From: an uncultured Spirochaeta sp.
GTDB taxonomy: Bacteria; Spirochaetota; Spirochaetia; DSM-27196; Alkalispirochaetaceae
Reading direction: 5' to 3'
NCBI GenBank assembly: GCA_913030605.1
Contig: CAJWEZ010000006.1
Location: 30,639-94,638 of the forward strand
Length of the DNA stretch: 64,000 nt
Shown: positions 51,589 through 60,897 of the stretch, piece after piece
Position numbering within the stretch: position 1 is the first letter of the stretch
How the letters are laid out: every line of letters begins with the position of its first letter
Notes under the pieces: generated by a model
Database searches by the model: none
Told to the model about the DNA's origin: nothing
What the model saw: only the letters and a program-made list of their open reading frames with translations
Made by a program: the position numbers and the translations under genes

Positions 51589-52461
51589 ATGCAGAGTTTC
51601 AAGTACGCACGTCCCGAGTCCCTGCCCGAGCTCCTGGAACTCCTCGAAAAGTTTCGGGATCGCGCCAGATTGATTTCCGGCGGAACGGACCTCCTGGTCA
51701 AGCTGCAGCACGGGAACCTCGCGGTCGAGGTGGTGATAGACATCAAGCGAGTCGCGGAGCTGAGCGATCGGGTGGTCACGACCAACGGATGGGTTTCGAT
51801 CGGTCCGAGAGCGGTCATAGGCCGCGTTGTTCGTCACCCGGGGATCGAGAGCGCCTACCCCGCGTTGGTGGAGGCCGGACGGATCGTCGGATCCGTACAG
51901 ATCCGAAATCGAGCCACCGTAGCAGGCAATATCTGTACCGCGTCGCCGGCGGCGGACACGGTGCCGCCCCTGTGCGCATACGACGCGCGGATTCGCCTGG
52001 TGTCCACAGAAGGCAGCCGGGAGGTCCCGTTGCGGTCGTTTTTCGTCGGCCCGGGAAAAACGGTGATCGCCCCCAACGAAGTGCTGGCGGAGATCAGAGT
52101 CCCCGCACCACACGGAGCGATGGGTTCATCCTTCGACCGGATTACCCGTCGTCGGGGCGTGGATCTGGCTACGATCAATATCGCCGGTGTTCTCCACGAC
52201 AACGGGACCGCGGTATTTGCCTTCGGGGCCGTTGCGCCGACGGTGGTGGTGGCCGAAGAGACGAGCGGCGACCTGTGCGACCCGACGGTCTCTGCCGACC
52301 GCGTCGACGAGGTCCTCAAGACATTACTTGCTACGGCACGCCCGATTTCCGACGTGCGATCCTCGAAAGAGTATCGAGAGGCGATGCTTCTGGTCGCCGC
52401 ACGGCGCGTTCAACGGACGGCGCTGGAACGGCTCACCCAGGCACGCGGAGGACGTGAATAA
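51589..52461 (+). CDS. Molybdenum hydroxylase, FAD-binding subunit
   Basis: A 290-residue FAD subunit of a xanthine-dehydrogenase-family enzyme (MQSFKYARPESLPELLELLE, FAD loops LISGGTDLLVKLQHG and IRNRATVAGNICTASPAADT). It passes electrons from the Mo subunit through the [2Fe-2S] subunit to FAD. It lacks the extra Cys-rich [4Fe-4S] loop of hydroxybenzoyl-CoA reductase HcrB, so that function is unlikely. The ATG at 51589 follows CGGAG. The stop TAA overlaps the next gene's ATG by 1 bp. Confidence 0.88.
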   Translation: MQSFKYARPESLPELLELLEKFRDRARLISGGTDLLVKLQHGNLAVEVVIDIKRVAELSDRVVTTNGWVSIGPRAVIGRVVRHPGIESAYPALVEAGRIVGSVQIRNRATVAGNICTASPAADTVPPLCAYDARIRLVSTEGSREVPLRSFFVGPGKTVIAPNEVLAEIRVPAPHGAMGSSFDRITRRRGVDLATINIAGVLHDNGTAVFAFGAVAPTVVVAEETSGDLCDPTVSADRVDEVLKTLLATARPISDVRSSKEYREAMLLVAARRVQRTALERLTQARGGRE

Positions 52462-52943
52462 TGAACGAAATGACAACAGTTCCGATCGCCGTCACTATCA
52501 ATCAGACGCGATACGACGTGGAGGTGAAGGCACACCACACGCTCCTCGAGGTCCTGCGGGAGCAGCTTCATCTTACGGGCACCAAGAGAAGCTGCGGAGA
52601 AGGCGAGTGTGGCGCGTGTACCGTGCTCGTGAACGGCGAAGCGGTAAACTCCTGCCTCGTGCTGGCAGCGGAAATGGACGGGGCGGAGATTCTGACGATC
52701 GAGGGACTCGAGCGGAACGGAGAGCTCAGCCCGCTGCAACAGGCGTTTCTCGATCGGGGCGCGGTTCAGTGCGGGTTCTGTACGCCGGGTATGGTCATGG
52801 CTGCCGAGTATTTGCTGCGCACCACCCCCCACCCAACCGAGGCCGAGATACGGGAAGGACTTTCGGGGAACCTGTGCCGATGCACTGGATACGAGGGGAT
52901 TGTCGAGGCCGTGAAGCACGCCGGAAGGGAGACAGACTCATGA
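52461..52943 (+). CDS. Molybdenum hydroxylase, [2Fe-2S] subunit
   Basis: A 160-residue iron-sulfur subunit. The first cluster is plant-ferredoxin-like ([15 protein letters not shown] plus the later Cys in NSC), the second lies in the helical domain ([16 protein letters not shown] and [12 protein letters not shown]). It bridges the Mo and FAD subunits. Overlaps both neighbours by 1-4 bp, so the three subunits are translationally coupled. Confidence 0.93.
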   Translation: MNEMTTVPIAVTINQTRYDVEVKAHHTLLEVLREQLHLTGTKRSCGEGECGACTVLVNGEAVNSCLVLAAEMDGAEILTIEGLERNGELSPLQQAFLDRGAVQCGFCTPGMVMAAEYLLRTTPHPTEAEIREGLSGNLCRCTGYEGIVEAVKHAGRETDS

Positions 52944-55129
52944 GCTACTCGGTAATCGGCAGTTCCGTCAATCGTGTCGGCGGTCGTGACCGCGTAACCG
53001 GCCGTCAGGTGTACTCCGCCGACGTCTCCGTCGCCGGAACGCTGCACGCCAAACTGGTGCGGGTCCCCTGCGCGCGGGCGCGTATCGTGTCGATCGACAA
53101 AACCGGGGCCTTGGGCGTTCCGGGTGTGCGGATGGTGTTCAGCGGCGAGGACCTCGAGCCACCCTATTTTCGATACGGTCCGGTGTTTGCCGACAAACCG
53201 ATCATCGCCATCGGAGAAACCAAGTACGACGGTGACCCGGTGGCGGTCGTTGTCGCGGAAACGGTGGATGCGGCGGAAGCCGGCGCTCGCGCGGTCGAGG
53301 TTCAATACGAGGAGCTTCCGGCGGTCGTCACTATCGATCAGGCGCTGGATCCCGGCATGCCGTTGGTCCAGGACCCGGACACACGCGGTGATTCACCGTT
53401 TCGCGATACCAACACCCTCAAGGAGTGGAGGTTCGGATGGGGAGATGTTGAGACGGCATCGGCCGACCTCGTGATCGAGAACGAATACTCCTTCCCGATG
53501 ATCAGCCAGTTTGCGATGGAACCGTTTGCCTTCACGGCGGCGCCGGACCACGACGTCATGACGATCTACACGTCGATACAGATCCCGACGAAGATGCAAA
53601 AGACGATCGCCGATCTCCTCGGCAAGCCGCTGTCGAAAGTTCGCGTCGTGGCGCCCGATCCAGGTGGGGCGTTCGGCGGCAAGCAGCACCCGAAATTCGA
53701 ACCGGTGCTCGCGTACATCGCAGAGAAACTCCAGCGCCCCGTACGGCTGGAACTCACGCTGGCGGAATCGTTCTATGCCGTCCGGCGCACCTCCGCCAGG
53801 GTCCGTGTTCGTTCGGGGTTTACCCGTGACGGGAAGGTCGCGTTCCACGACGTCAACGCCGACTGGTTGATCGGCGCGTACGCCGACATCACGCCGCGAA
53901 TCGTGGAGAAAGGTTCGTACGCCGGCGGCGGTCCGTACGTGATACCCGCCGTCCGTATTCTGAGCCGGGCGCTGCTCTCGCATACCACGCCGCCAAGCGC
54001 GTTTCGCGGATTCGGTGTTCCCCAGATGAACCTGGCGATCGAAAGTCAGCTGGACATCGCCGCAAAGAAACTGAACATCGACCCGATGGAGATGCGGCTG
54101 CGGAACATCCCCCGGAAGGGGCAGAATTTCCTTCCCGACGACCCCGCCTGTGACGGTCACTGGGACCAGGTCATCGCGCGTGCGGCCGAGAACATCGGAT
54201 GGAACACGCCGAAAGAATCGAACCGCGGTCGGGGGATGGCGCTGGGCATCAAGATGTCGGCGACGACCGCCGCGTCCTACTCGGTGGTGCGCCTGCACGC
54301 CGACGGGAGTGCCACGCTGCTCTGCGGTACGTCGGACATGGGGCAGGGTGCGCGCACCGTCTACGCCCAGATCGTGTCCGAGGAACTGGGCGTTCCGATC
54401 GAACGAATACACGTTGTCATGGGTGATACCAGCACCGTGCCGTTCGACCTGCAGACGACCGCCAGTCGGTCGACGGTGTACATGGGACGAGCCGTCTACG
54501 CGGCGTCTCAGGATGTGAAACGCCAGCTGCAGGAGGCGTCGTCGCAGGGATCCGATTCGAACGAGGAGATACTGAAATCACTCTTCGGAAAGGTGAGCGG
54601 GGAGATCATCGGTGTCGGGACGGCGCGCGCTGAAAAACGCGACGGTCACCCGCTCGGCGGCCACACGGCGTTCTACGAACTGGTGTGCACCGCCGTCGAA
54701 ATCGAGGTAGACCGCGAGACCGGAGGTGTGACGATCCACAAACTCGTTACCGCCGGCGATGTCGGAAAGGCACTCAATCCGCAACACGTCCACATGCAGG
54801 ACGACGGGGCGGCCGTGATGGGAATCGGGCACGCGTTGATGGAGCACCTCATCTACGATGAACGCGGACGCCTGCGGAACGCCGGCGCGCTGGACTACCG
54901 AATTCCCACCACCAAGGATACGCCCGGGAAGATGGTGTCCGTGTTCGTGGAGAACGAAGACGGTCCCGGACCGTACGGAGCGAAGGGGTGCGCGGAAAGC
55001 GGGCTTCTGGCAATCGGGACGGCGATCGCCAACGCCGTTGCCGACGCCACGGGTGTACGGATTCGTGAACTCCCCCTCACACCGGAAACGATCTGGTCCG
55101 CGCTTCAGGAAGCCGGCGATCGTTCATAA
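52940..55129 (+). CDS. Molybdenum hydroxylase, molybdopterin-binding subunit
   Basis: A 729-residue large subunit. Cofactor-binding motifs are seen: [54 protein letters not shown] and [14 protein letters not shown]. The catalytic Glu is in [15 protein letters not shown]. Such enzymes hydroxylate heteroaromatic rings or oxidise aldehydes at Mo using water. The active-site residues that set xanthine specificity (for example the xanthine-type Arg/Glu pair) are not conclusive, so an aldehyde or sugar-like substrate is possible. The ATG at 52940 overlaps the previous stop. Confidence 0.9.
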   Translation: MSYSVIGSSVNRVGGRDRVTGRQVYSADVSVAGTLHAKLVRVPCARARIVSIDKTGALGVPGVRMVFSGEDLEPPYFRYGPVFADKPIIAIGETKYDGDPVAVVVAETVDAAEAGARAVEVQYEELPAVVTIDQALDPGMPLVQDPDTRGDSPFRDTNTLKEWRFGWGDVETASADLVIENEYSFPMISQFAMEPFAFTAAPDHDVMTIYTSIQIPTKMQKTIADLLGKPLSKVRVVAPDPGGAFGGKQHPKFEPVLAYIAEKLQRPVRLELTLAESFYAVRRTSARVRVRSGFTRDGKVAFHDVNADWLIGAYADITPRIVEKGSYAGGGPYVIPAVRILSRALLSHTTPPSAFRGFGVPQMNLAIESQLDIAAKKLNIDPMEMRLRNIPRKGQNFLPDDPACDGHWDQVIARAAENIGWNTPKESNRGRGMALGIKMSATTAASYSVVRLHADGSATLLCGTSDMGQGARTVYAQIVSEELGVPIERIHVVMGDTSTVPFDLQTTASRSTVYMGRAVYAASQDVKRQLQEASSQGSDSNEEILKSLFGKVSGEIIGVGTARAEKRDGHPLGGHTAFYELVCTAVEIEVDRETGGVTIHKLVTAGDVGKALNPQHVHMQDDGAAVMGIGHALMEHLIYDERGRLRNAGALDYRIPTTKDTPGKMVSVFVENEDGPGPYGAKGCAESGLLAIGTAIANAVADATGVRIRELPLTPETIWSALQEAGDRS

Positions 55130-55154
55130 CGGCCGAGATATGCAAGGAACCAGA

Positions 55155-57218
55155 ATGGACTACAAGGAAACACTCCTGGCGGAGGGCGTGGCTCGGCTCC
55201 TCGAGATCAAGGACTCGGACATTCGTTTGCTGGTCCTCCATCAGGGAGCCACGGCGATCGATCGAGGCGTTCACATTGGCGGAGCCAACTCGGTCGTCAT
55301 TCCGTTGGTCTCGCTGTTTTACGGCGGAATCATCGACGTGGACGTTGAGCAGCCCACCCGTCCGGGTCAGGACCAGTTTGTTTTGAGCAAGGGCCACGCG
55401 GTGGCGACCATGGCCGGTATCTACGCCGACCTCGGGTATTTCGACGAATCGGTTCTTGAGAACTCCCGTTCCATGGAGAGCATACTCAATGGTCATCCCG
55501 GGCCCGTACTGCCGGGGGTCCAGATAGCAACCGGACCGCTGGGCCAGGGTGTGGCGGTTGCCCAGGGATTCGCCATGGCGGGAATGACCAATCCAGCGTT
55601 CAACGTGTTCGCCGTAACCGGTGATGGTGAGTTGCAGGAAGGCGTCGCCTGGGAGGCGATCATGCACGCACCGGCACGGCGCCTTAGCAATCTGTGCGTC
55701 ATCGTGGACAAGAACGAAGGCCAGCTGGACGATCACACGCATCTCCTCTTTCCGATGGACAGGCTGGGTGCGCAGTTCGACGCGTTTGGATGGCGAACGC
55801 TCGAGGTTGACGGAACCGATTACCGGTCCGTCTGGAACGCCCTGCGGTCGTTTGTTTCGGGACCGCGGGACGGAAGGCCGACCGCGATCATCTGCAATAC
55901 CCGCAAAGGCTATGGCTCGGCGTCGGCGTTCCTCAACCGCCACAAGGTGACCATTCCCGACGACGTCAACGTGCGTGAGGTTGAACAGCAGCGTCGGCGG
56001 CGCCGCGCGCGGGTGGCGGACTACTTTGCCTACGAGAGACGTCTGGCAGAACGCGGAGAGGCTACGATCGTCGAGGAGCTGCGCGCCTGTGCCTCCGGCA
56101 TGAACCTCCGCCTGGATGAAGGCACCAAAACGGTCGAGCCCGGGGAGCGCGCGGTTCGCACCAGGCGCGCCGATTCGCGGGACAAACAGATCCGCTACGA
56201 CGCCACGATGCTTCCGCGCCTGGACCCGGCGGACAAGTATGAAGCCAGCGCGATCGTCCGAAACTGCATGCAGGTGTTCGCCGAAGACGGTCGTGTGGTG
56301 TCCGTCGATGCCGACCTGAGTTCAACGAGTGGCCTTCAGAGCGGTGTGGGACACGTCGACCAGACGCGCGCGATCAATGCCGGAATCGCCGAGTCCAACA
56401 TGATGTGCATCGGTGAGGCGTACGCCGCCCTCGGGTACAACGCGTGGGTGAGCACGTTCTGCCCGTTTTTCGACTGGAAAGTCCTCCGTCGGATCGCCGT
56501 CGGTCAGCAGGAACGTCTGGAGGACATCGCGTCGTCCGACGGGTGGTTGTCCGAGGGGCACGGTCTCGACCTCACATTCCTCGCAACCGCTCCCAACTTT
56601 GAAACAAAGACCAACGGTGCCACTCACATGGGCAACGACGACACGATCGTGTTTGGCGGTATCGCCGGGTTGAAGATCATAGATGTGTCATGTCCCAACC
56701 AGCTGATCGGTGTGATGAAGTGGATCATGGAGGGCAATCGCGGTCTGTGTTACGTCCGTATCATGCGGGCTGCCTCGGCGGTGCTGTACCCGGAGGTTCC
56801 GGCGTTCGAGTTCGGCCGCGCCTGGTCGCTGCGTGGCTCCGCCGATTCCGGCGTTCATCTCGTGTCCAGCGGTCGGGGCGTCCACGAACTCATGGCCGCC
56901 GCGGACATCCTCGCCGGTGAAGGCATCGATGTCGAGGTGATCGACATGCCGTCGATCGACGCTGACCTTCTTGCGGATCGACTCGCCGGCGCCGGACGGA
57001 TCGTCATCGCCGAACAGAACAACGGCTACATCTGGAACGAGGCGATTCGTGTCGCGGCTGAACGAGGCATTCCGCTCGGGCAGGGAAAACTGGTGGCCAT
57101 CAACGCGCGGACCGAGCAGGGCGCATACCAGTTTATCCACTCCGCAACGTATGGCCAGCTTCTGGATCGTTTCGGGCTTACGCCGGAACAGATCGCGCGG
57201 CGCGTCTCCGCCACGTAG
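55155..57218 (+). CDS. Transketolase
   Basis: A 687-residue thiamine-diphosphate enzyme that transfers a two-carbon ketol unit. N-terminal half: the His of RGVHIGGANSVVI, VLSKGHAVATMAGIY, ATGPLGQGVAVAQGFAMA, and the ThDP-binding GDGELQEGVAWEA. C-terminal half: INAGIAESNMMCIGEAYAA carries the catalytic Glu. It is divergent in spots from housekeeping transketolases (SKGHA for SNGHA, linker of about 45 charged residues near 300-345), so it may be substrate-specialised. I chose the ATG at 55155 (AAGGA 7 nt upstream). It follows the Mo hydroxylase by 25 bp. Confidence 0.88.
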   Translation: MDYKETLLAEGVARLLEIKDSDIRLLVLHQGATAIDRGVHIGGANSVVIPLVSLFYGGIIDVDVEQPTRPGQDQFVLSKGHAVATMAGIYADLGYFDESVLENSRSMESILNGHPGPVLPGVQIATGPLGQGVAVAQGFAMAGMTNPAFNVFAVTGDGELQEGVAWEAIMHAPARRLSNLCVIVDKNEGQLDDHTHLLFPMDRLGAQFDAFGWRTLEVDGTDYRSVWNALRSFVSGPRDGRPTAIICNTRKGYGSASAFLNRHKVTIPDDVNVREVEQQRRRRRARVADYFAYERRLAERGEATIVEELRACASGMNLRLDEGTKTVEPGERAVRTRRADSRDKQIRYDATMLPRLDPADKYEASAIVRNCMQVFAEDGRVVSVDADLSSTSGLQSGVGHVDQTRAINAGIAESNMMCIGEAYAALGYNAWVSTFCPFFDWKVLRRIAVGQQERLEDIASSDGWLSEGHGLDLTFLATAPNFETKTNGATHMGNDDTIVFGGIAGLKIIDVSCPNQLIGVMKWIMEGNRGLCYVRIMRAASAVLYPEVPAFEFGRAWSLRGSADSGVHLVSSGRGVHELMAAADILAGEGIDVEVIDMPSIDADLLADRLAGAGRIVIAEQNNGYIWNEAIRVAAERGIPLGQGKLVAINARTEQGAYQFIHSATYGQLLDRFGLTPEQIARRVSAT

Positions 57219-57241
57219 ACGCGCGGAGCGGGAGTGCAACA

Positions 57242-57802
57242 GTGAAAGCGATCATCTTCTCGGATATCCACGACAACTATCAGAACCTTACGCTCATGCT
57301 TACCCAGGTGAAGGAACTGTCGTTCGAGCACATGTTCTTTCTCGGGGACTTTGTCAACGCGGGGATCGCCCGGACGATCGCGCTGTTTCCGGCGCCAACC
57401 TACGCGACCTGGGGCAACAACGACGGTGACCGTTCCGCGATAACACGTGTGGCGATGAGTCCGGGAAGCAACCTGTCGATCGCGGAAGCAACGTTCGATA
57501 TCGTTGAATTCGGTGGACGGCGGATCTTTGTCACACACTACCCGCTCACCGTCGCGTCGATGGCGAAATCCGGGGATTACGACGCCGTCTGATACGGCCA
57601 CGATCATCGGGCGCGAATCGACCGCGACGGACCCTGCCTGATTGTAAACCCCGGCGAGATCTCCGCGCACAAGACCGGTCGTGCCCATTTTGCGGTCTAC
57701 GACAGCGATACCAACACCGCCGAACTCGTTGAAGTGGGCGGTCCGATCTCTACCGTGTTCACCGACGAAGTGAGGGATTACCGACGGCAGATCGGGTTCT
57801 GA
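57242..57802 (+). pseudogene. YfcE-like metallophosphoesterase with in-frame TGA
   Basis: A calcineurin-like phosphodiesterase of 186 residues if the internal TGA is read through. N-terminal motifs: IFSDIHDNYQN, FLGDFVN, GNNDGD and VTHYP. After residue 116 (MAKSGDYDAV) a TGA (57590-57592) interrupts the frame, but the same frame goes on YGHDHRARIDRDGP...IVNPGEISA to the stop at 57802, giving the expected GHxH and NPG motifs. So the gene is broken by one stop, unless the TGA is recoded or a sequence error. It is the last gene of the Mo hydroxylase operon. The position is often Cys or a hydrophobic residue in homologues. Confidence 0.82.
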
Positions 57803-57847
57803 ACCCGCTGACCGACGTCGCCGCGGCGCCGATCAACGGGGCCCGGA

Positions 57848-58795
57848 CTACTCCGGGATGTTCCAGTTGAAGTACGAGAAGTACGGTTCCGCCGCCGCCT
57901 GGTGGAACTGCTGTTGTTTCTCTTCCGGCCAGTCGTAGATACCGGAGCCGGTCTTCATCCCGAGTTCGCCCTTCTTGAAATGGTCCGTAATCACGTCCGG
58001 TGTGTCCGTACGGGTGCTCAGCGACGGGAGCAGGTAGTCCTGGATGCTCTTGACCATGTCGAGTCCCGCGGCGTCCATGTGCTGAAACAGGCCCACGGCG
58101 GCGTAGCGGGGGGCAAAACTGTAGGTGAGCGCTCTGTCCACGTCTTCCGGTGACGCGATCCCCTCGTCGACCATGTATCCCGCCTCGCGGAGCAGAGCGT
58201 GCTGCAACCGATTGGCGACAAACCCCGGTACACTCTTGTTGGCGATAATCGGTTTGCGCCCACAGGATTCCAGCACGTCGTAGAGGAGCCGCGCCGCCGA
58301 ATCGGACGTGGCCTTACCTTTCACGATTTCGACAAACAGGATCAGGTGCGGCGGAAAAAAGGGATGGGCGACCATTAACTTGTCTTTGTGCTCGCTCAAC
58401 CCTTCGGCGAGGTCATCCGCGGATTTCGCCGAGGTTGTCGACGCGAGAACCTTGAAATTCGTGCAGTTCTGCTCGATGTCCCGGTACACGCGGTGCTTCA
58501 GGTCCAGGTCTTCCGGAACGCATTCGTACACGATATCTGCGTCGGCGATATCGCTGTAGGATTGGGTGACCGTCAAATACGACTCGCATTTTTTGGCCTG
58601 ATCCCGGGTTACAAGGTTGCGTTCGATAAGCGTTTCAAAAAAGGAACGGTACTGACGGAGGCCCTTGTCGGCTTCAGCCTGGTTCACGGCGTACATGGTG
58701 GTTCGGTACCCGTTTCCCGTGAACAGTGCCGACTGGCTCGACCCGATCATCCCGGTTCCCACGATCGCGATATGCTTAACTCCAGATACACTCAT
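57848..58795 (-). CDS. 3-hydroxyacyl-CoA dehydrogenase-like (lambda-crystallin/carnitine dehydrogenase type)
   Basis: A 315-residue dehydrogenase. The NAD loop is IAIVGTGMIGSSQSALF, the catalytic His is in MVAHPFFPPHLILFVEIV, and GFVANRLQHALLREA follows. The HPxxPPHL form is that of L-gulonate 3-dehydrogenase (lambda-crystallin) and carnitine dehydrogenase rather than fatty-acid HADH, so a hydroxy-acid substrate without CoA is possible. The ATG at 58795 follows GGAG. Box 8 is 32 bp upstream, so it is part of the regulon. Confidence 0.86.
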   Translation of the reverse strand: MSVSGVKHIAIVGTGMIGSSQSALFTGNGYRTTMYAVNQAEADKGLRQYRSFFETLIERNLVTRDQAKKCESYLTVTQSYSDIADADIVYECVPEDLDLKHRVYRDIEQNCTNFKVLASTTSAKSADDLAEGLSEHKDKLMVAHPFFPPHLILFVEIVKGKATSDSAARLLYDVLESCGRKPIIANKSVPGFVANRLQHALLREAGYMVDEGIASPEDVDRALTYSFAPRYAAVGLFQHMDAAGLDMVKSIQDYLLPSLSTRTDTPDVITDHFKKGELGMKTGSGIYDWPEEKQQQFHQAAAEPYFSYFNWNIPE

Positions 58796-58826
58796 CCGTA
58801 GGTCTCCTTCCACGGCGGACATTAAA

Positions 58827-58868
58827 ATCGATAATCGATAATTTAACTCGTGTGAGGACGGCTGTCAA
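58827..58868 (-). promoter_or_regulatory. Promoter and box 8: ATCGATAATCGAT
   Basis: On the minus strand TTGACA (58868-58863), 17-bp spacer, TAAATT (58845-58840), then the exact operator directly after the -10 (58839-58827). The arrangement is the same as box 7. Confidence 0.85.
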
Positions 58869-58900
58869 ACCGCGGCGTCGTCACGCCGCTCCGCGACAAC

Positions 58901-59467
58901 TCAGAACCCGTACTCCGCGTCCTTTCGCGCCCGTACCTCGGCGTGCACCTCCGATAGGGTGAGGGTGTCCTCGATCAGTCGCTGGATGCGGAGGTAGACA
59001 TCGTCGTCGATGATCTCGCCGCGGTGAATGTCCTTATCCTCGATGAAGACGGAGTTTTCGACGACGTGCGCCCTCAGGTAGCTGAAGACCGGTTTGAACT
59101 GCATCTCCGGGACAAGGCTGTGCCGGACGGAACCGGCGGTGACGATCAGGCTGACCACGGTGTCCCGGAGGCCGTCGCTCGGGAGGAGGTCGAGGACGTT
59201 CTTGAGCACCCCCGGCATCGACGCCTGGTACACCGGCGAGGCGACGATGAGCACCTCCGCATCCATGATGGCCCGGACCACCGTGGCGGTGTCGCCGGTG
59301 TAGTCGAGGGAGTTGCGGCCATCAGCGTGGACCACGTCGAACTCCGCCAGATCGAGGAGGGTTACCTCGTGGTCGGGGTTCGACTCCGCGAGGGTTGTGG
59401 CGGTGTATCCGGCAACGGTCCGTGTTTTGGTGCCGGCGACGGAGCCCGCGAGAACGACGATTTTCAT
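58901..59467 (-). CDS. NAD(P)H-dependent FMN reductase (SsuE-like)
   Basis: A 188-residue flavodoxin-fold reductase (VVLAGSVAGTKTRTVAGYTA loop, SPVYQASMPGVLKNVLD). It reduces FMN for a partner monooxygenase. The ATG overlaps the stop of the luciferase-like monooxygenase gene by 4 bp, so the two form a two-component monooxygenase, of the kind used for sulfonates. No box precedes the unit. Its link to the neighbouring regulon is not shown. Confidence 0.88.
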   Translation of the reverse strand: MKIVVLAGSVAGTKTRTVAGYTATTLAESNPDHEVTLLDLAEFDVVHADGRNSLDYTGDTATVVRAIMDAEVLIVASPVYQASMPGVLKNVLDLLPSDGLRDTVVSLIVTAGSVRHSLVPEMQFKPVFSYLRAHVVENSVFIEDKDIHRGEIIDDDVYLRIQRLIEDTLTLSEVHAEVRARKDAEYGF

Positions 59468-60531
59468 CGGACGGGCTCCTCCTGGCGGGTGTACTTCCGG
59501 ATCGCCGGTAGGATCTCCTCGCCGATGATCTCCACGTTGCGACGGAGATTCTCGAAGGGCATGCCGCCAAAGTCCATCTGGCCGATGTAGCGCTGGTGAC
59601 CGAACATCTCCCGCTGGTAGAGGATCTTCTCGACGATCTGCTGGGGACTGCCGATGTTCATCACGTTTCTGGGGTCGACGCCCTGGGCGAACGACTGCTT
59701 GGGAAACCCCCTCCCGTTGGTCCGTTTCATCCCCTCGTTGATGTGGGGGTAGAGGTCCCGAAGCGCCTCCTGCGAGGAGGGGGCGGCGTAGAAGAAACCC
59801 GCAGTGGCGACCGGGAGGTCGGCGGGGTCGTGGCCGCTCTCCCGGGCGGTTTCGCGGTAGAGATCGAGCATCTGTTTGAAGGAGCTTACCGGTCCGCCGA
59901 GATGGGCGAGGTAAATCGGCACGCCCTGGCGTCCCGCCTTCACGGCGCTCGCGGGAGTTCCGCCGACGGCGCGCCAGATCGGAAGGCGCCCGTCGACGGG
60001 GCGCGGGAGGACCACGGCATCCCGCAGGGGGGCGCGAAACTGCCCCTCCCAGGTGACGACCGGGTTCTCGTTGATCTGGAGGAGGAGCTCAAACTTCTCC
60101 TCGTAGAGTTCCTCGTAGTCGGCGACGTCGTAGCCCAGGAGCTCAAAGAGCCCCACCCGGGAGGCGCGCCCGGCAACGATCTCTGCGCGGCCACCCGAGA
60201 GGAGGTCGAGGGTCGCGAAGTTCTCGTAGACCCGCACCGGGTCGGAGGTGCTTACGATCGTGGACGAACTCCCGATGCGGATCGTTTCGGTCGCTTCGGC
60301 GATCGCCGCGAGCACGACCGCGTGCGCCTGGGTCGCGAAAAACTCCTGGTGGCTCTCGCCGACGCTGAAGTAGTCGATCCCCGCCTGGTCGGCGAGTCGC
60401 GCCAGTTCAACGATTTCCCGCAGGCGTTGCTGCGCCGGGATGCGCTCGCCGGTGTGCGGATCGGGAAGATGGTCCCCGAGAGTGTACAGCCCGAACTCGA
60501 GCCCCTTCGCGGAGTTGAAGTGATAATCCAT
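59464..60531 (-). CDS. Luciferase-like (LLM) flavin-dependent monooxygenase
   Basis: A 355-residue TIM-barrel monooxygenase of the bacterial luciferase family (LARLADQAGIDYFSVGESH, GSSSTIVSTSDPVRVYENFATLDLLSGGRAEIVAGRA). Together with the coupled FMN reductase it probably oxidises an organosulfur or similar small compound; LLM members vary widely, so the substrate is open. The C terminus (MDFGGMPFENLRRNVEIIGEEILPAIR) is complete. Confidence 0.88.
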   Translation of the reverse strand: MDYHFNSAKGLEFGLYTLGDHLPDPHTGERIPAQQRLREIVELARLADQAGIDYFSVGESHQEFFATQAHAVVLAAIAEATETIRIGSSSTIVSTSDPVRVYENFATLDLLSGGRAEIVAGRASRVGLFELLGYDVADYEELYEEKFELLLQINENPVVTWEGQFRAPLRDAVVLPRPVDGRLPIWRAVGGTPASAVKAGRQGVPIYLAHLGGPVSSFKQMLDLYRETARESGHDPADLPVATAGFFYAAPSSQEALRDLYPHINEGMKRTNGRGFPKQSFAQGVDPRNVMNIGSPQQIVEKILYQREMFGHQRYIGQMDFGGMPFENLRRNVEIIGEEILPAIRKYTRQEEPVR

Positions 60532-60630
60532 ACCGGGAAGGTACGAAATCGCATGGCGAAGGTGAAACGCGGGGCCGGGGCGAGGGGCATTTGTACACGG
60601 TTTGTTCGCGCTTTTCGTCCAGTCCGAAAA

Positions 60631-60662
60631 CGAAAAACCCCCTCCAGGACAGGAGGGGGGTT
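60631..60662 (-). terminator. Terminator on the minus strand
   Basis: AACCCCCTCC (60636-60645) pairs with GGAGGGGG(G)TT (60652-60662); on the minus strand the stem is followed by a T-run. A minus-strand transcript would end here, downstream of the element at 60692-60829. Confidence 0.8.
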
Positions 60663-60691
60663 CACATCGTTGCTCCGTATAGCTTTACAGT

Positions 60692-60897
60692 TGCCCGAGA
60701 GAGGACTTGCCTTCCATCCCTCGCCGTCGTGGCTCGGGATTACAGGCCGCCTCGCTCGCTTCCGCCGCCTTCCATGGCGGCTCATCCTCCCGCTGGTCGG
60801 CGCTCGCTCGTTTCAAGTCCTCTCTCAGGTCCCGACAACAAAAAAAGGTGATCGACATGAAGCCGATCACCTTTTTTGATGCCCGAGAGAGGACTTG
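60692..60897. repeat. Structured element repeating the 3' end of tRNA-Leu
   Basis: TGCCCGAGAGAGGACTTG occurs at 60692-60709 and again, exactly, at 60880-60897, where it is the 3' end of tRNA-Leu. Between them, CAAGTCCTCTCTC (60814-60826) is the inverted copy, so 60694-60829 can fold into a 16-bp closing stem with internal hairpins (GCCGCC-N6-GGCGGC among them). The 188-bp unit looks like a small insertion or duplication at the tRNA 3' end, or a minus-strand structured RNA ending at the terminator at 60631. Confidence 0.7.
60840..60877 (-). terminator. Terminator of tRNA-Leu
   Basis: A 14-bp perfect inverted repeat, AAAAAAGGTGATCG (60841-60854) and CGATCACCTTTTTT (60864-60877), working on both strands; on the minus strand it follows the tRNA gene directly. 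Confidence 0.92.

Noticed and set aside
51589..55129. Molybdenum hydroxylase as 4-hydroxybenzoyl-CoA reductase (Hcr)
   Set aside because: The FAD subunit lacks the Cys-rich [4Fe-4S] insertion typical of HcrB, and no aromatic CoA ligase is present.
57590..57640. Selenocysteine insertion signal after the TGA in the phosphoesterase
   Set aside because: Only short, weak pairings such as CGAT/ATCG or CGCG/CGCG are seen; no convincing bacterial SECIS hairpin. Kept only as an open option.
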